From NCBI GenBank assembly GCA_020205615.1, contig JAINUW010000096.1:124001-188000 (forward strand): DNA of 64,000 bases. Reading direction: 5' to 3'. The notes beneath the pieces were generated by a model. It ran no database searches and had not been told where the DNA came from. It saw nothing but the letters and a program-made list of their open reading frames with translations. A program made the translations under genes and the position numbers. This stretch comes from Panax quinquefolius. Taxonomy: Eukaryota > Streptophyta > Magnoliopsida > Apiales > Araliaceae. The number at the start of each line of letters is the position of its first letter. The stretch's first letter is position 1. Below are positions 43,605 through 56,188 of this stretch, one piece after another.

Positions 43605-46052
43605 TGTGGCGCCTAAAAATTAGGTATCGTCACCCATCTTGGTCGCCACTTACATGGTACATAAATTCAAATACAACTTACTTAAGCCTAGGCGTAGGTA
43701 TGCAATCGACATAAAGCGTGAGTTTGAATACAAATATTGTCTCTTAGATATTATCAAACTCAAAAGGAGTCCTCATTCTGTTATTATCACGATATTTTAC
43801 TGAATAGTGAGGGATTACTAATCTTATCCTACGGACCATTACTCCGATCCCGACTCGTCTAAAATTTATGTTCTCATTTCTGAAGAAAAAGTGAAAGAAA
43901 GGGTGAGCTCAACAAAGCCCGATAAGAAAATATTATGACTAAGATAATGCAGAATAAATTATCATTTAGCCTTCAACGATGTTAAACCGATAAAATCTGA
44001 TGAACAACCAGGTTTAAGCTATGTTGAATATCGCAATCCATTAAAAGAGTCAGAGTAGAGAATAAAATCTACTATCTTTTAGGTTTTAAAAGGTTTTCAT
44101 CAATTTTTTTTATCATTTGAGACTCACTTTAATAAATAAACCATAGGATCTAATCATTCATGTACTGGCGGTCGAGGATTTTCATCAAATTATCAATTGT
44201 TACGACTATCTGAATCACCCCCAGTCATAATCATACCAAAACTATCCATCATTGCATTCTGATGCCAAGCTGAGGACTTTTATCACATCATTTATAATAA
44301 TAGTGATTATCTTAGAATGATCGCAGTTATAATCATACTAAGTTCATCTACTTATCATGCGTAAAAAGATAACATAATATATCGTGAGGATGATGACAAT
44401 GACATAATAATTGATAAAACAAGTTCGAGAATTATTTTATCCAAGGGAATTAATAACGTCCAAATTGTCAACAAGATCTTGTTTTTAGAAAGTAAAATTC
44501 AAGAATGATCGGAAGAATATTTCCATGAAAGATCTTTGGATGAAACGCAAATATCGAGGATATTCTACTAATTTCATGGAGTATATAAGTTAAAGTTTTA
44601 ACAAATTTGGGTATAATAAAGAATGGAATAACAAAAGAAATCACCACGTAAATGCAGGTACTTGATATAGGCAGGTTATTCAAGAGAATAATAATAACGG
44701 AACCAGGTTCGGGTGAAATTGGCATGCAAGCAGGATGATCCAATGAATAATAAATCTTTGAATAATAAGCAATGGAACCAGAATCAGGTGTAGAAAAACA
44801 TGCATGCGAGGATATCCAGCGAGAATAATAAATGCGAGAATAATAAGCAATGGAACAGAATTAGGTGTAAAAACACACGCACGAGGATATTCCAACGAGA
44901 ATAATAAAGAATGGAATAATGAAGAAGATCACCAAGTATAGGGGATTCGCGATATCTGAGTTATTCCAACAGAATAAATAAGGATGGAATAACATAAAGG
45001 ATTTCACCAAGTATAGGGTATCTTGCATATCACGAGGTTATGTATAGGGTATCTACACTTTTTACGAGTTATTAAGCGTAATAATAATGAATGGAATAAA
45101 TGAAGTTCTCTTCATGAATACAAACGAATAATATCCCTTACAATTACAACAAATAATACCCACTACTAGTAAAAGACACTTTGGATATCAAAGTAGTGAA
45201 ATGCAGAATCTCTTCTTTCTTTCTCTCTATAGATTTTCTCTCTATAACCTTCTCTCTATAATTTTCTCTACAGAGTTTCAAATTGAATTAAAAGAAAATA
45301 ATGAAGGAATGAAGCTTATTTATAGGAAAATAGAATGCATAGTAATTAATTCAGCGTGAGCTATCAAGATTGATTTACTTTAATCGACGATTCATATTTA
45401 AAGCAAAATCTTTTAAATAAAATATCATATATTCTATTTATATAAAAACGTTTCTTATCTACAAAAAACACTATGCAAATCTTATCTGCAAAAAACACTA
45501 CGCAACACTATCGTAATAAAATATAATATATCTATTTATAGAATAAACTTTAATAAAGTATTACATTTTTATATAAAAAGATGTTTACATTTTATTACGT
45601 TAATAATCTGAATAAAACAAAACGTCATTATCATTATAATAATTCATATTATTAATCAATGATAATGGAATCAAAGGTGAGTGACTTACCATGGCGTCGA
45701 TAATAATCAATACTGGTGTCTTCTTGCAACCATACGACATCGTCTTTTCTACTACCGAAAGTAGTTCAACGATATCAGCGGTAAAACTTCCGTCGTTATT
45801 TGATAAAATATTTTTGTCGTTTTTCACCGATCAAATAATAATTACATTGTAGGGTCCACCGATGATTGGTAGTTATCGAATATTCATCGCTAAAGCGAAT
45901 ATTAAACCAATCGAATATAATATAACCACTTGCATACTTTTGCAAAATTTATAAATCTCCCCATTTATAATATTATCTCAAATTCACACCGTAATATTAA
46001 AAATTATTTAAACAAAATTTAAATCTTTATTGATAAAATCCAGGGTCTCGCG
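43605..46052 (-). repeat. 5' LTR of C
   Basis: Read minus, the LTR opens CGCGAGACCCTGG at 46052 (expected TGTGAGACC) and ends GGCGCCACA at 43605. The degraded primer site CAGTATCGTAGC follows at 43593-43604. Many short differences from the 3' LTR are of the CA to CG or CA to CTGA kind. Confidence 0.82.
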
Positions 46053-46675
46053 GGGGTGATTCGGATATAGTCGTACCAATTGATAATTTGATGAAAATCT
46101 CGAGTGGTAATGCGAGGGATGATTAGATATTGTGGTTTATTCATTAAAGCTGAGTCTTAGTGATAAAAATTGATGAAAAACCTTTTAAAGCGCAAAAGAT
46201 AGTAGAACTTTATTTTCTACTTATTTCTTTTTTAATGGATTACGTATTCATTCGCAGATTAAATTTGGTTATCTATTGTATTTTATCGGTTTAACGTTGT
46301 TGAAGACTAGTGATAATTTATTCTGCATTATCTTGGTTATAATATTTCTTCTTGCTAGTTGAAATTTCACCCTTTCTTTCATCGCATTATAACCGGAAAA
46401 TGAGAATATAAATTTGGGACGAGTCGAGTGAAAGCAGTGATGGTCGCGAAGATAGCGTTAGTAGTCACCATTTATTCATTAAATAGTGTGATAATAAATG
46501 TAATGAGACTCGATGAGTATGGATATTGTACAAATGACAATATTCCTATTTAACTCTCGGTTTATGTATTGTCGTATGTTCTGCTGACGGATGTATAATT
46601 AAGTTTGTATTTATATTTTGTCACTAGTATCCTGATTTCAGAATGGGTGATGAATCACCAATTTTAGGCGTCGCA
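46053..46675 (+). repeat. 3' LTR of B, second part
   Basis: After the repeated GGGGT the plus LTR continues with GATTCGGATATAGTCG and runs through the U5 end to GGCGTCGCA at 46675, followed by ATTGG. Joined to 34900-36887 it restores the normal order of the LTR. Confidence 0.8.
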
Positions 46676-47736
46676 ATTGGTAATTCGGTTATGTTATTTT
46701 TAGAACATAGGAAGAAGAAAGAAGAGAGAGAAAAAGAGGGAGAAGAAAGAGAAAAGAATAAAAAGTAATTATTAAATTTATTTTTGCCAAGTGTCAATCG
46801 CCTAGCACATTCGTTTGTCTAACTGGATTTTTTTTAACGGGAGAGGGACAATTGATCTTAAATTTATAATGTTAAAGATGCTTTTGAAAAAAAAAATTCA
46901 AGATAAAAATAAAATTTCGGAAAAAATATCAAGAGTATTTTTGAACTTTTGCCCTTTTTCCATCCGGTCTCTATCTTATTATCCTCTTCCTATCTAATTC
47001 TTTTCCCGGCTAAGATCCAGTAATTAACGTTAATTCTTAGGTTGTGTTTGATAAATTTGGAAATTAAAATCTGAATGATTTTGATGTCTTAATAAAATAG
47101 ATCATCTGAATAGTTATGAGGTCTGAATCTAAAAATTTGTTTGATACAAACCTTCATCTTTCACTTCTCATGTTTGCCTCTTAATTTTTACAACCCAAAA
47201 ATATAAAAGAAAATATATAAATTTAAGAATTACCAACAACCAAAAATCTAAGGCAAACAAATTTAGTGGTATACACAAACAAATTTCAATTTAATACCTG
47301 TTAATTACTCCAAAATCAAAGAACTACTGGGAGAGAAGGACACAGTGGAGTTGTGCGGAGGAAGATGAACACGATGGAGAAGATGAAGCGTGAGAATTGG
47401 AATGAATTAAAAAAATGGATCGAAAATAGTTAACTGGATAGAGCTTATTTTTTTTAAAAAAAATATGAGTCCAAACTATAACCAACTTAACTAATTCAAC
47501 TGATTCTAATTAATTTGGGTTGGCTCACTCGTTTATAAATTATATTGTCGGGTATATATATAATCCAAACATTCTCCAAGTGACTGGAAGGAAATGAACA
47601 AGAATCAACCATTTATAACGGTTTTTTTTAGTTCTTTATATAGCATAATAATCGATTTTTTATCTTATAATGACGAAAAAAACCGCTATTTATAATTAGG
47701 TTATTTCTTTAATTCACCCACTCTAATTCATTGAAG

Positions 47737-47738
<2 letters not shown>

Positions 47739-47796
<58 letters not shown>
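47739..47796. repeat. (AT)n microsatellite
   Basis: About 29 AT dinucleotides in an uninterrupted run; simple sequence with no other feature. Confidence 0.98.
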
Positions 47797-47799
<3 letters not shown>

Positions 47800-48655
47800 C
47801 ACATACATAAAGATGAGGGGTGTATTCGCTTTCATGTCTGCATAGTTTTAAATTTACATAAATTTATATTTTCTATTATGTTCTTTTAAGTTCCTAAAGC
47901 TCATATTTACATATACCATATATAAAGAGGATGAAAATATTCACTTTTATTATGTACATAGTTTCATATTTTAAGCAATTAAAAATTTGATATAGACATA
48001 CATACACATTGACATACACATATATAGAGTGGATGGATTTTTTAGTTGTGATTTTGTTGTGGATATTAAGAACCAATTGAATTAATTACGAGTAATTTTT
48101 GTTGAAATGTGCAGAGAAATTGGAAAGAAAATTAGTAGATGGAAAGAGAGAGTACATTAGATAAAAACAAAAAGAAAAAAGAAATCAAAAAGAAAAAAGA
48201 CAAAAAGAAAAAAATAGCCATTAGATTTTAACCTGTACGCGTACTACTAGACTTAAAAGTTTGGATAAGTATGGACCAAATTAATATGGAGGACAGTCGA
48301 CTCTGGCTGCTATTATGTAAATGGTCCATAGACGTTATGATTCTTTCAGGGAGGCCCTCTCATCCACCCATGTTCTTGCTATATTTGAAAATCAATTCAT
48401 CACATGGGTCGGGTTCTGCAACACTGTATGACCACATATATACTTGCCTTTCTTCGGAACATGTATTCCAAAGCCAATTTAATGTGAAAGTGAAAATACT
48501 TATCCACGTGGCATATTGTTATTCGTATACCATATATTGTTGACAAGACAAAAATTACTGTTATTTTATTTTGTGTCTCATCTCTATACCGTATATTGTT
48601 GACAAGTGTAATTTTTTTTTTTTACATATATAAATAGATATTCCCTCTGTTCATT

Positions 48656-48661
<6 letters not shown>

Positions 48662-48694
<33 letters not shown>
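48662..48694. repeat. (TA)n microsatellite
   Basis: About 16 TA dinucleotides. At the matching place in the other host copy (near 9100) only TATATAAATAG is present, so the run expanded after the duplication. Confidence 0.95.
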
Positions 48695-48697
<3 letters not shown>

Positions 48698-48715
48698 CGT
48701 ATAAATATATTTTTT

Positions 48716-51392
48716 TGTAAGCATAGAAATTTTTTTATAAATAAAGATTTAATTTTTCTATAAATATTATTTTGAATATTATGGAATAAATTTGATATAA
48801 TGTTATAGTTGTGGGTAATATTTATAAATTTTCAGAAAGTATGCTGAGTTGTTATAAAATATTCGTTTGGTGAGAATATTAACTTTTGTTAGGGAATATT
48901 AAATGCAAATGCATTCAATCGTTGGTGGGCCACAATGAAATTATTATCGGATTGAGAAAATGACAAAAATATTTTATAAAAATAACTGGCGGAGGTATTC
49001 TGAATTAAAAGCATTGAAGCTAAATTGGTAAAGAAATACGATGTCTGGCGTAGTTGTAAAGTAGTAGCGCGGTATTGATTATTGATCTTTACGTGAAGTC
49101 ATTTCGGTATCTTTCGATTATTCTTCTGATAATTCTTTGCGTCATATCTCTCTTATATTATTGATTGATTATTGTCGCGTATAAATACGTATAATATGTT
49201 ATAGTATTAAATCGATAATTGAGGCAAATGATTATAAATGATTAATAATTGTTGAAAGATTAAATATGTGTTGATGAAAAAAAAAATGATTTGTGGTAAG
49301 TTTGATTATTTTATGGAAATTTCGTATGTAAATGCAATAAGAAGTCTCTTACGTCGATAGTATTTCTACTTCCGTCGATAGTAATTCACCTTACGTCGAT
49401 AGTAATTACCCTTGTGAATAGTATTTACGGCCCGTCGATAGTAATTCGTACCCGTCGATAGTAATTCTGGCTTGTGAATAGTATCACTACCGTCGATAGT
49501 AATTCGGCCGTCGATAGTAATTCTGGCTTGTGAATAGTATTCATACGTCGATAGTATTTCGGCCGTTAATAGTAATTCGCTTTCTGGGACGTCGAGGCAA
49601 ACACGCGTTTAGCATTCTGAGCGTCGAGCGAAACAAACTGTCGTTTTAGCATTCTGAGCGTCGAAAGCAAATTCGATCAATGCTTTGCTGCACTTCGCGC
49701 GGCGGTCTTTAAAATTGAAAATCTTCATAAATAGGCGCAGAGGCACATTTATTTTCGCGAATTAAATAAGTATAGAGAGAAAGTATAGAGAATAAGAGAG
49801 AAAGAAGAAGAGTATTTTATTCTTCTATTTCTTTGCGATATTGATCTCTCTGCAAAGAATGTAAGGGTGTTGTGCTGCTTATTAAATGAAGAAGGCTGTT
49901 GTTATTATTTCTTATTATTACATTGGAATAGCACTTGTATAAGTGGTTCTTACTATCTTGGTGACGTTCTTATTATTACATGTTGGAACGTCGCATGCGT
50001 GTGTTTCTGCAGGACGCGGTTCCGTCTTTATTATTATTACATTGGAACGTCGCATGCGTGTGTTTCTCTGGGGCGCTGATTAAATCTTTATTATTCTGTT
50101 GGAGCGTCGCATGCGTGTGTTTCTGCTGGGGACGCTGATTAAAATCTTTATTATACTGTTGGAATATCACTGTCACGTGTGTTTTTGGCGGATCTGGTTA
50201 AAATCTTTATTATTACGTTGGAACGTCGCATCGGTGTGAATTTATTTTGCGCAGTTACATTATTTATTATTACATTGGAATAAGCGCATGCATGCGATAC
50301 ATCGCGTGCGTGGTGATTCTTTTGTTATTAATTCTTTATTATCTGGGTTGGTTAAAAGCTTTTGGCTTTATCTTTCAGTGAAATTAGTAGAATATCGGCG
50401 ATATTTGCGTTTAAATCGAGTATCTTTTAAATGGAAATATTCTTACGATCGTTCTTGAATTTTCTTTCTACAAACGATGTGTCGTGTTGTGATTTGGACG
50501 TTAATAATTCGCGGATAAAATAATTAACTTGAGCTTGTTTTATTGAATTCTTATATGTCGTTATAAATCGTGTTTATATTTTTTTTGAAAGTAAATACGT
50601 GGCGCATAGTCGTAGATGAACTTTGGTATGATTATAATGAGAGATTATTGATTATGTCGTGGCGTAGTAATATTCTGAATGATGTGATAAAAATCGCCGA
50701 TTGTTAGTAGTAGTGCGTTGATGGGCCGGTTGTTGGCGTGATCGTGGCCAATTTAATGAATCTGTGAAATATTCTTGGCGTAGTCGTGAATAATTGTGGT
50801 CGTGATCTTAAAGAATATCATGGTAGTAGTGATGCGGGGTGATTCGATGATGTGAAATATTTATTAAAGTGATACCATTTATAGATGATGAAAAGCATTT
50901 TAAAGCGCAAAAGATAGTAGGCTTTATTTTCTTGCTTCTTTTAATGGATTGCGTATTAAAGCTGCTGATTAAGCTGGTTTATCTATTGTATTTTATCGGT
51001 TTAACGTTATTGAAGGCTATTGATAATTTATACTGCGTTATCTTGGTCGTAATATTTCTTCTTTGGTAGTTGAAATTTCGCGCTTTTCTTTCATTTTATT
51101 ATACTGAGGAAATGATAATATAAATTTGAGACGAGTCGGGAAGCAGTGATGGTCGCGAAGATAGCGTTAGTAGTCACCATTTGATACGTAAAATAGTGTG
51201 ATAATATTTGTAATGAGAACTTTTTATTTGAGTTTGTATAATATCCCAGTAGGCGATATTTGTATTTAAGCTTCGCGATTTATATCGTATTATGCTGCGT
51301 GCAGTTATGTTAATAAGTTGTTTTTAAATTACATCTTAGTATAAGTGTATTAAACGAGATGGGTGATGTATCACAATTTTAGGGGCGTCGCG
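48716..51392 (+). repeat. 5' LTR of F1
   Basis: It starts TGTAAGCATAGAAATTTT (the usual ACCCCAAC block altered) and ends GGGGCGTCGCG. It carries the GTCGATAGTAATT array (about 49355-49590), a weakened box CATAAATAG (49726-49734), the minisatellite (about 49905-50330) and U5 repeats (about 50590-50850). It differs from the 3' LTR by many CA to CG changes, for example ACGTCGCATGCG where the 3' LTR has ACATCACATGCG. Confidence 0.82.
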
Positions 51393-51393
51393 G

Positions 51394-51405
51394 TTAGTAT
51401 CGAGC
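51394..51405 (+). promoter_or_regulatory. Primer binding site of F1
   Basis: TTAGTATCGAGC one base after the LTR; it matches B's site except for one G to A change, consistent with initiator-Met tRNA priming. Confidence 0.75.
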
Positions 51406-51559
51406 TTAGGGATATGATCACTGGGTAAGATGTGAGAATAATCTTAGGAGGAGAGAGCGGGGAATCTTGTTATAGTATGGCCTCACAAGTTTATGTGATA
51501 TTTTATTGGTTGGTGAGGAAGATAGGGATAATTTGTTACGTGTCGATTAACGCTTTTGT

Positions 51560-52700
51560 TTTGTGGCGATGTCTGAAAATGGCATACGAGAATGTTGAGA
51601 ATAGCGATGGGTATGACGATTGTTGATTCATGGCATATCGATAATCGAGGGATAATGTCGTCAGGAAAGCGGCAATCATAAATGCAACAACAATATTTGA
51701 CCGAATGACGAATGATCGAATGTTCGGAGAACTTTATCTGATTTATCTGGCGGCGGTGAGAAGCATTTCTGTCCAAAAGCATTAGGTGGAAACGGAAAAG
51801 CTACCGGTGATCGCATTAAGCAATTTAAGGCTGGGAATGGCGGAGTTTAAGGGAAGCCAAAAAAACCTTGGCGGAGCGTGGATAAGCAGATTTAAAGATA
51901 TTTGATGTCTTGGGATCTTTCAGGAAGCAAGGTTTACTTCTTGGCGGCTTTATGTTCTTGCGGAGGCGGATTCTTGGTGGAGAATCGGTAAAAGCGTCTT
52001 TCAATAGAAATTTATCTTGAAGATATCTTGGGAGAAGTTAAAGGAGGCATTCGACGACAAATCTTTCGCGAAAGTACGCCATGGCGTGAAGGAGGTGGAG
52101 TTTATCGAGTTGGACAAACAATATGGCCAAGTGTAATGATACGAGGCAAAATTTGCGGAGTTATCGCGGTTCGCGTCACTTGGTGGATAATGAAGAGAAT
52201 GGCGAATGTTTTTAAGAGGTTTGAAGCCCGGGAGATCGTCGGCATCTTATTTACCCAAAGCGTGTTTGTATTCGGATGTTGTAAATAGAAATTTCCGATT
52301 AGTGGAAGCGCGATAATGAGTCAATATGGCCAAAGAAGCGGCCGTGAAATTATAATCTACTGGCGAGAATAGTCGTGGCGGTGACAATAGCGTGGAGGGA
52401 ATCAACCGTAGGTAGGATATGGTAAACGCCGGTGGTGTCGGTAAAACAATAGAATGGACGTTTGAAAAGGAGATTAATGATGATGGAAAGGCGTCGGTAG
52501 CCGTGGCCGTTGTTAAGGAAGGAGAAAATGGCCTGTATATCTTGAATGGGGAGGAGAAGACGCGTCGATCGGCTGCGTCGTCTTGCCGTCAAAGCGTGTT
52601 ATAATTGTGGAAGAAGGGTCTTAGGCTCGATTTTTGTCGTTCTAGAAAACCAATTCAATTTAGGATGGAAGCTTAAAAGCCGATAAAGGAAAATTAAGCC
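51560..52700 (+). pseudogene. F1 gag, broken
   Basis: The start context MAYENVENSDG (about 51580) is equivalent to MASENAEIS in A. A core region around 52028-52270 reads in shifting frames, with pieces such as WEKLKEAFDDKF, LVDNEKRMANVFKR and a tail like that in C. A knuckle CYNCGRR near 52594-52620 has lost its later ligands. Frames change every 30-80 codons. The gene would have supplied particle protein; as sequenced it is non-functional. Confidence 0.7.
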
Positions 52701-52728
52701 GGTAGTCTGAGGAGAAGCGTTTGTTGTG

Positions 52729-53150
52729 ACCTCCCGAAAAGCGAGAATCCGAATGAGGTCATCACGGGTAAGCTTATCGTAAAGCTACAATGAAGTCTAT
52801 CTTTATTTGATCTGGGATTCTACCCATTCTTTTATTTCTCTACTTGACTTTATCGATTAAATTTATTTCAGGAGAAATTAGACTTTGACTTATCTGTGGA
52901 AAACTCAGTTGGGAAAACCTTCATTACATCCAATTGTTTATAAGTCTTGTTTGGTTCAAATCGGTACCTCTCACATTACCTGTCGATCTTATTTCATTAA
53001 AAATACTGCGATTTGGCGTGATTAAGGATTGATTGGTTAACTTCTTTATCATACTGAAAATTGATTGTTTTCGTAAGGTTGTTAGGCTTTCATATATTCT
53101 AATCAACCTATTATCTAAATCAAACGACCAAACCATTAAAATCAATCACG
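52729..53150 (+). pseudogene. F1 aspartic protease, broken
   Basis: It begins TSRKARIRMRS-like in the wrong frame of NPNEVITGK and continues through LFD at the active site. Where T1 has GATACCGGT, F1 has GATCTGGGAT, destroying the D-T-G triplet and the frame. The blocks VYKSCLVQIGT, DLISLKIL and GLIG/WLTS-like follow in different frames up to about 53110. Confidence 0.75.
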
Positions 53151-53369
53151 GTAAATCTCGAGCCATAAAATTTATTCGTTTATTGAAAAGCGGATGTCGA
53201 AGCTTTCTTAGCTTCATGTCATGATTTAAATAAAAATACGTGGGTTTTAAACGATATTCTATTGTTAATAAATTTCCGACGTATATTAGAAGAACTTCTG
53301 GCCTACCCCCAGAGGCGTGAAATTGATTTTTGTATCGACCTTGAACCCGTCTAAAACCTATTTCCAAAG

Positions 53370-54235
53370 CCCCATATCGAATGGCTCTATTGAACTTGAG
53401 GAGTTAAAGACCCAACCTGCAGAATTGTTAGACATTGGCTTTATTCGTCTAGTATTCTCTCCTTGGGGTGCTCTGTTTCTATTCGTGAAGAAGAAAGATG
53501 GGAGTATGCGACTTTGTATTGATTATCGGGAGTTGAATCACGTCACCATCAAAAAAAATAGGTATCCATTGCCACGTATTGATGACTTGTTTGACCCGGT
53601 AAGGAGCCAAATTCTTTTCAAAGATTGATCTTCGTTAGGATATCACCAATTGAAGATTGTAACCACGACATTCCAAAGCTGACTTCCAGAACTCGAAGAC
53701 GGGCATTATGAATTCTAGTCGTGTCCTTTGGATTGACTAATGCTCCGCCGCCTTCGTGGATATGATGAACCAAAGTATTGAGGAATATTTAGATCACTTT
53801 GTGGTCGTCTTTATTGATGACATCCTTATTTATTCCAAAAGCCGTGAAGATCATGAAAGCAACACTTGAGGTGACACTCCAAAAGCTTCGTGAATATAAG
53901 CTTTATGCCAAGTTGAAGAAATGCGAGTTACGGCTTGAAGAAGTAGCATTCCTTGGGCACGTGGTATCAAGTCATGGAATATCTGTTGACCAAAGAAAGA
54001 TTGAAGCTATTCAAAGTGGGAACAACCTAAATCGATGATAGAAGTACGTAGCTTTCTCGGTTTAATTTGGTTATTATCGGAGATTCGTGGAAGGATTTTC
54101 TCGAATCGCTATTCCATGACTCGGTGACTCGGAAGATACAAAGTTCGGTTGGAAGCGAAGAATGTGAGAAGAGTTTTCAAGAACTCAAGAGAGACTTATT
54201 TTGACCACCATTCGACAATACCATCGGCTCGGAGG
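53370..54235 (+). pseudogene. F1 reverse transcriptase, broken
   Basis: Pieces include [41 protein letters not shown], then after a shift the KIDLR block, [22 protein letters not shown] codons around 53800-53835, [20 protein letters not shown] (in the open stretch 53799-54038) and FYRRF-equivalents. It corresponds position by position to T1 20250-21110 with many one- and two-base indels. Confidence 0.82.
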
Positions 54236-54600
54236 ATTTGTCATCTCTGATGTGATGCTTGGCAAAGGGTTGGGATGTGTTCTCATGCAACATGGAAAAG
54301 TAATAGCTTTATGCCTCGCGACAACTCAAAGAATATGAGAGGAATTATCCTACTCATGATACAGAGTAGCGGTATTATCTTTTGCACTTAAAATTTGGAG
54401 GCATTACTTGTATGGGGAGAAAGTGGAGATCTTCACGGATCATAAAAGCCTCAAATATTTCTTCACTCAAAAGGAACTCAACATGCGACAACGACGTTGG
54501 CTTGAGCTGCATTGAAAGATTATGATCATACCATCCAATACCATCACGGAAAAGCGAGCGTGGTAGGCGACGCATTGAGTAGAAAATTATATGCAACAAT
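54236..54600 (+). pseudogene. F1 RNase H, broken
   Basis: Codons equivalent to [67 protein letters not shown] and DALSR are found in turn but not in one frame. The position of the T1 TGA (21351) reads CGA here, showing that the stop is private to T1. Confidence 0.8.
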
Positions 54601-54799
54601 GCGAGTGCGATATTGTCAATGAAAGGCCCATTTTGTGTGACTTGCAAAGGATGGAGATAGAATTAAAGACTCGAGGGGACGCGTGTGATGATAAGCGAGT
54701 ATCTGAGTAGAGGCAGACTTTAATTGATAAAGTTAAAAGTTTGCTCAAGCTACTGGACACGGGTACGATGCGTATGAGGAAGAAAGTCTGAAGGTGCTA

Positions 54800-55560
54800 T
54801 CTTAGGAAGCAAGAATCGATGAAGAAGGAATACTTGAGTCGACTCAAGACTTTGTGTTCTAACGACCACGATTTAAAGTATAATATCATGATGGAGGCAC
54901 ACAACACACCATTTGCAATCCATCACGGGAGTACCAAAATGTATCATGATATTCGTCATACATTTTGGTGGAGCAATATGAAGAGAGAGATATATTGTTT
55001 ATCTCAAGGTGTCTAACTTGTCAACGAGTTAAAAGCGGAGCATCAAGTACCAAAAGGTCCATTGCAACCACTTGAAATTCCAGAATGGAAGTGGGAGCAC
55101 ATTACCATGGATTTCGTTCTGGGTCTTCCTAAGGTTTCTCAAGGCATTGATGCGATTTGGGTCATTGTTGATAGGTTGACCAAGTCGCTCATTTCTACCG
55201 TCGAGAAACTTATACACTTGAACGTCTTGCTCGTATGTACATAAACGAGATTGTAAGGCGCATGGTATGCCGATATCCATAGTTTACGATCGAGACCCAA
55301 GATTCACTTCACGATTTTGGGTTAGTTTGCAAAAAGCTATAGAGCACAGACTTACGATTTAGTTTCGGCATATCATCCTCGCAGACGGACGGACAATCGG
55401 AGAGGACTATTCAAACTCTTGAAGATCTATTAAGACTCGTGTCCTTGATTTCAAGGGAGTTGGGACAAGTTCTTACCATTGGTGGAGTTTTCCCTCACAA
55501 CAACAGATTATCAAGCAAGTATTGGCATGGCTCCATTCGAGCGTTGTATGGAAGAAAGTG
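54800..55560 (+). pseudogene. F1 integrase core, broken
   Basis: It contains MMEAHNTPFAIHHGSTKMYH, IRHTFWWSNMKREI, then the CLTCQRVK region in another frame, [29 protein letters not shown], a stretch equivalent to IVSDRDPRF near 55280-55310, and TDGQSERTIQTL near 55383-55420. The T1 TAG position reads CGCAGACGGACGG here, so F1 lacks that stop but has frameshifts on both sides. Confidence 0.82.
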
Positions 55561-56165
55561 TCGTTCTCGGTATCTTTGGGATGAGGTGGGTGAAGCAACG
55601 CGTTGTTGGGGCCGGAGTTGATACGTATGACTACGGAAAAGATTCAAACGATCCGAAAACGTATAAAAACCTCACAAAATCGAAAAAGAGTTATCTTGAT
55701 CTTCATCGAAAGGGCGTGGAATTCGATATAGGAGATCATGTGTTGTTAAGAGTTGCTCCATGGAAAGGAGTTACAAGATTTGGAAAGAGAGGAAAACTTA
55801 ACCTCGATTCATCGGTCCATTTTAATCCTCGATCGAGTAGGGCGTGGCCTATAGGACTCGACTTTCTGCCAAATATGTCTCGTGTTCATAGCGTTTTTCA
55901 CATATCTATGTTACGTAAATATGTGAAAGACCCGAACCATATTATTGAGTTAGAACCAGGACGAAATAGCGGAAGATTTGGCGTATGAAGAGGTTCTGTT
56001 CAAATTTTGGATAAGAAGGAACATATTCTACGCTCAAGGTTATACTCAAGTCAAAGTTTTGTGGAGGAACCACGATGTTGAGGAAATGACTTGGGAGTTA
56101 GAATCGAAATGAAATCAAGGTATCTTACCTCTTGACATACAGTGTATCGTACCCTAATTTCGAGG
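55480..56165 (+). pseudogene. F1 integrase C-terminus and chromodomain, broken
   Basis: The open stretch to 55988 holds GMAPFE, KSYLDLHRKGVEFDIGDHVL, LRVAPWKGVTRFGKRGKL, NMSRVHSVFHISMLRKYV and NHIIELEPG. Downstream codons equivalent to YEEV, QILDKKEHI, VKVLWRNHDVEEMTWELE and RYLTS continue to about 56130 in other frames. The chromodomain is thus present but broken. Confidence 0.82.
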
Positions 56166-56176
56166 CGAAATTTCAT

Positions 56177-56188
56177 AAGAAGGGAGGT
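56177..56188 (+). promoter_or_regulatory. Polypurine tract of F1
   Basis: AAGAAGGGAGGT directly precedes the 3' LTR terminus TGTAAGACCCC, matching T1's tract except for one base. Confidence 0.82.

Larger units (their letters stand above)
36888..46052 (-). mobile_element. Complete non-autonomous Tekay element C
   Basis: The two LTRs are 36888-39324 (3' LTR, 2437 bp) and 43605-46052 (5' LTR, 2448 bp), both minus, enclosing 4280 bp. The flanks AGGGT (36883-36887) and GGGGT (46053-46057) are a one-mismatch target duplication inside the B 3' LTR. Internal order on the minus strand: degraded primer site, gag with zinc knuckle, protease remnant, the RT-deletion junction, the foreign segment, an expanded U5-like minisatellite, a short chromodomain tail and a polypurine tract. 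RT and integrase are absent, so any mobility needed enzymes from other copies. Confidence 0.85.
26820..46675 (+). mobile_element. Composite non-autonomous Tekay element B, with D and C inside
   Basis: B starts TGTAAGACCCCAGC at 26820 and ends GGCGTCGCA at 46675, flanked by identical ATTGG repeats (26815-26819 and 46676-46680). Its own parts are the 5' LTR 26820-29612, internal 29613-31826, and a 3' LTR in two pieces, 34900-36887 and 46053-46675. A minus element D occupies 31828-34899 and replaces the end of B's interior and the first ~130 bp of its 3' LTR. A complete minus element C (36888-46052) interrupts the 3' LTR. The shared TSD 20 kb apart shows that all of this is one insertion site. 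Confidence 0.8.
46676..48715. other. Host-like intergenic DNA, no gene seen
   Basis: It begins with the right ATTGG duplication of B and a GAAGAAAGAAGAGAGAG purine tract. About 48290-48505 matches 16025-16175, and 48600-48715 matches 9050-9135. Short frames (for example 46815-46997 and 48271-48543) show no recognisable domain and are not called. Stretches near 47040-47160 and 47610-47700 look like old small DNA elements without clear ends. Confidence 0.5.

Noticed and set aside
48271..48543. 90-codon frame in host-like DNA
   Set aside because: It is not conserved as a frame in the matching stretch 16025-16175 and shows no known domain.
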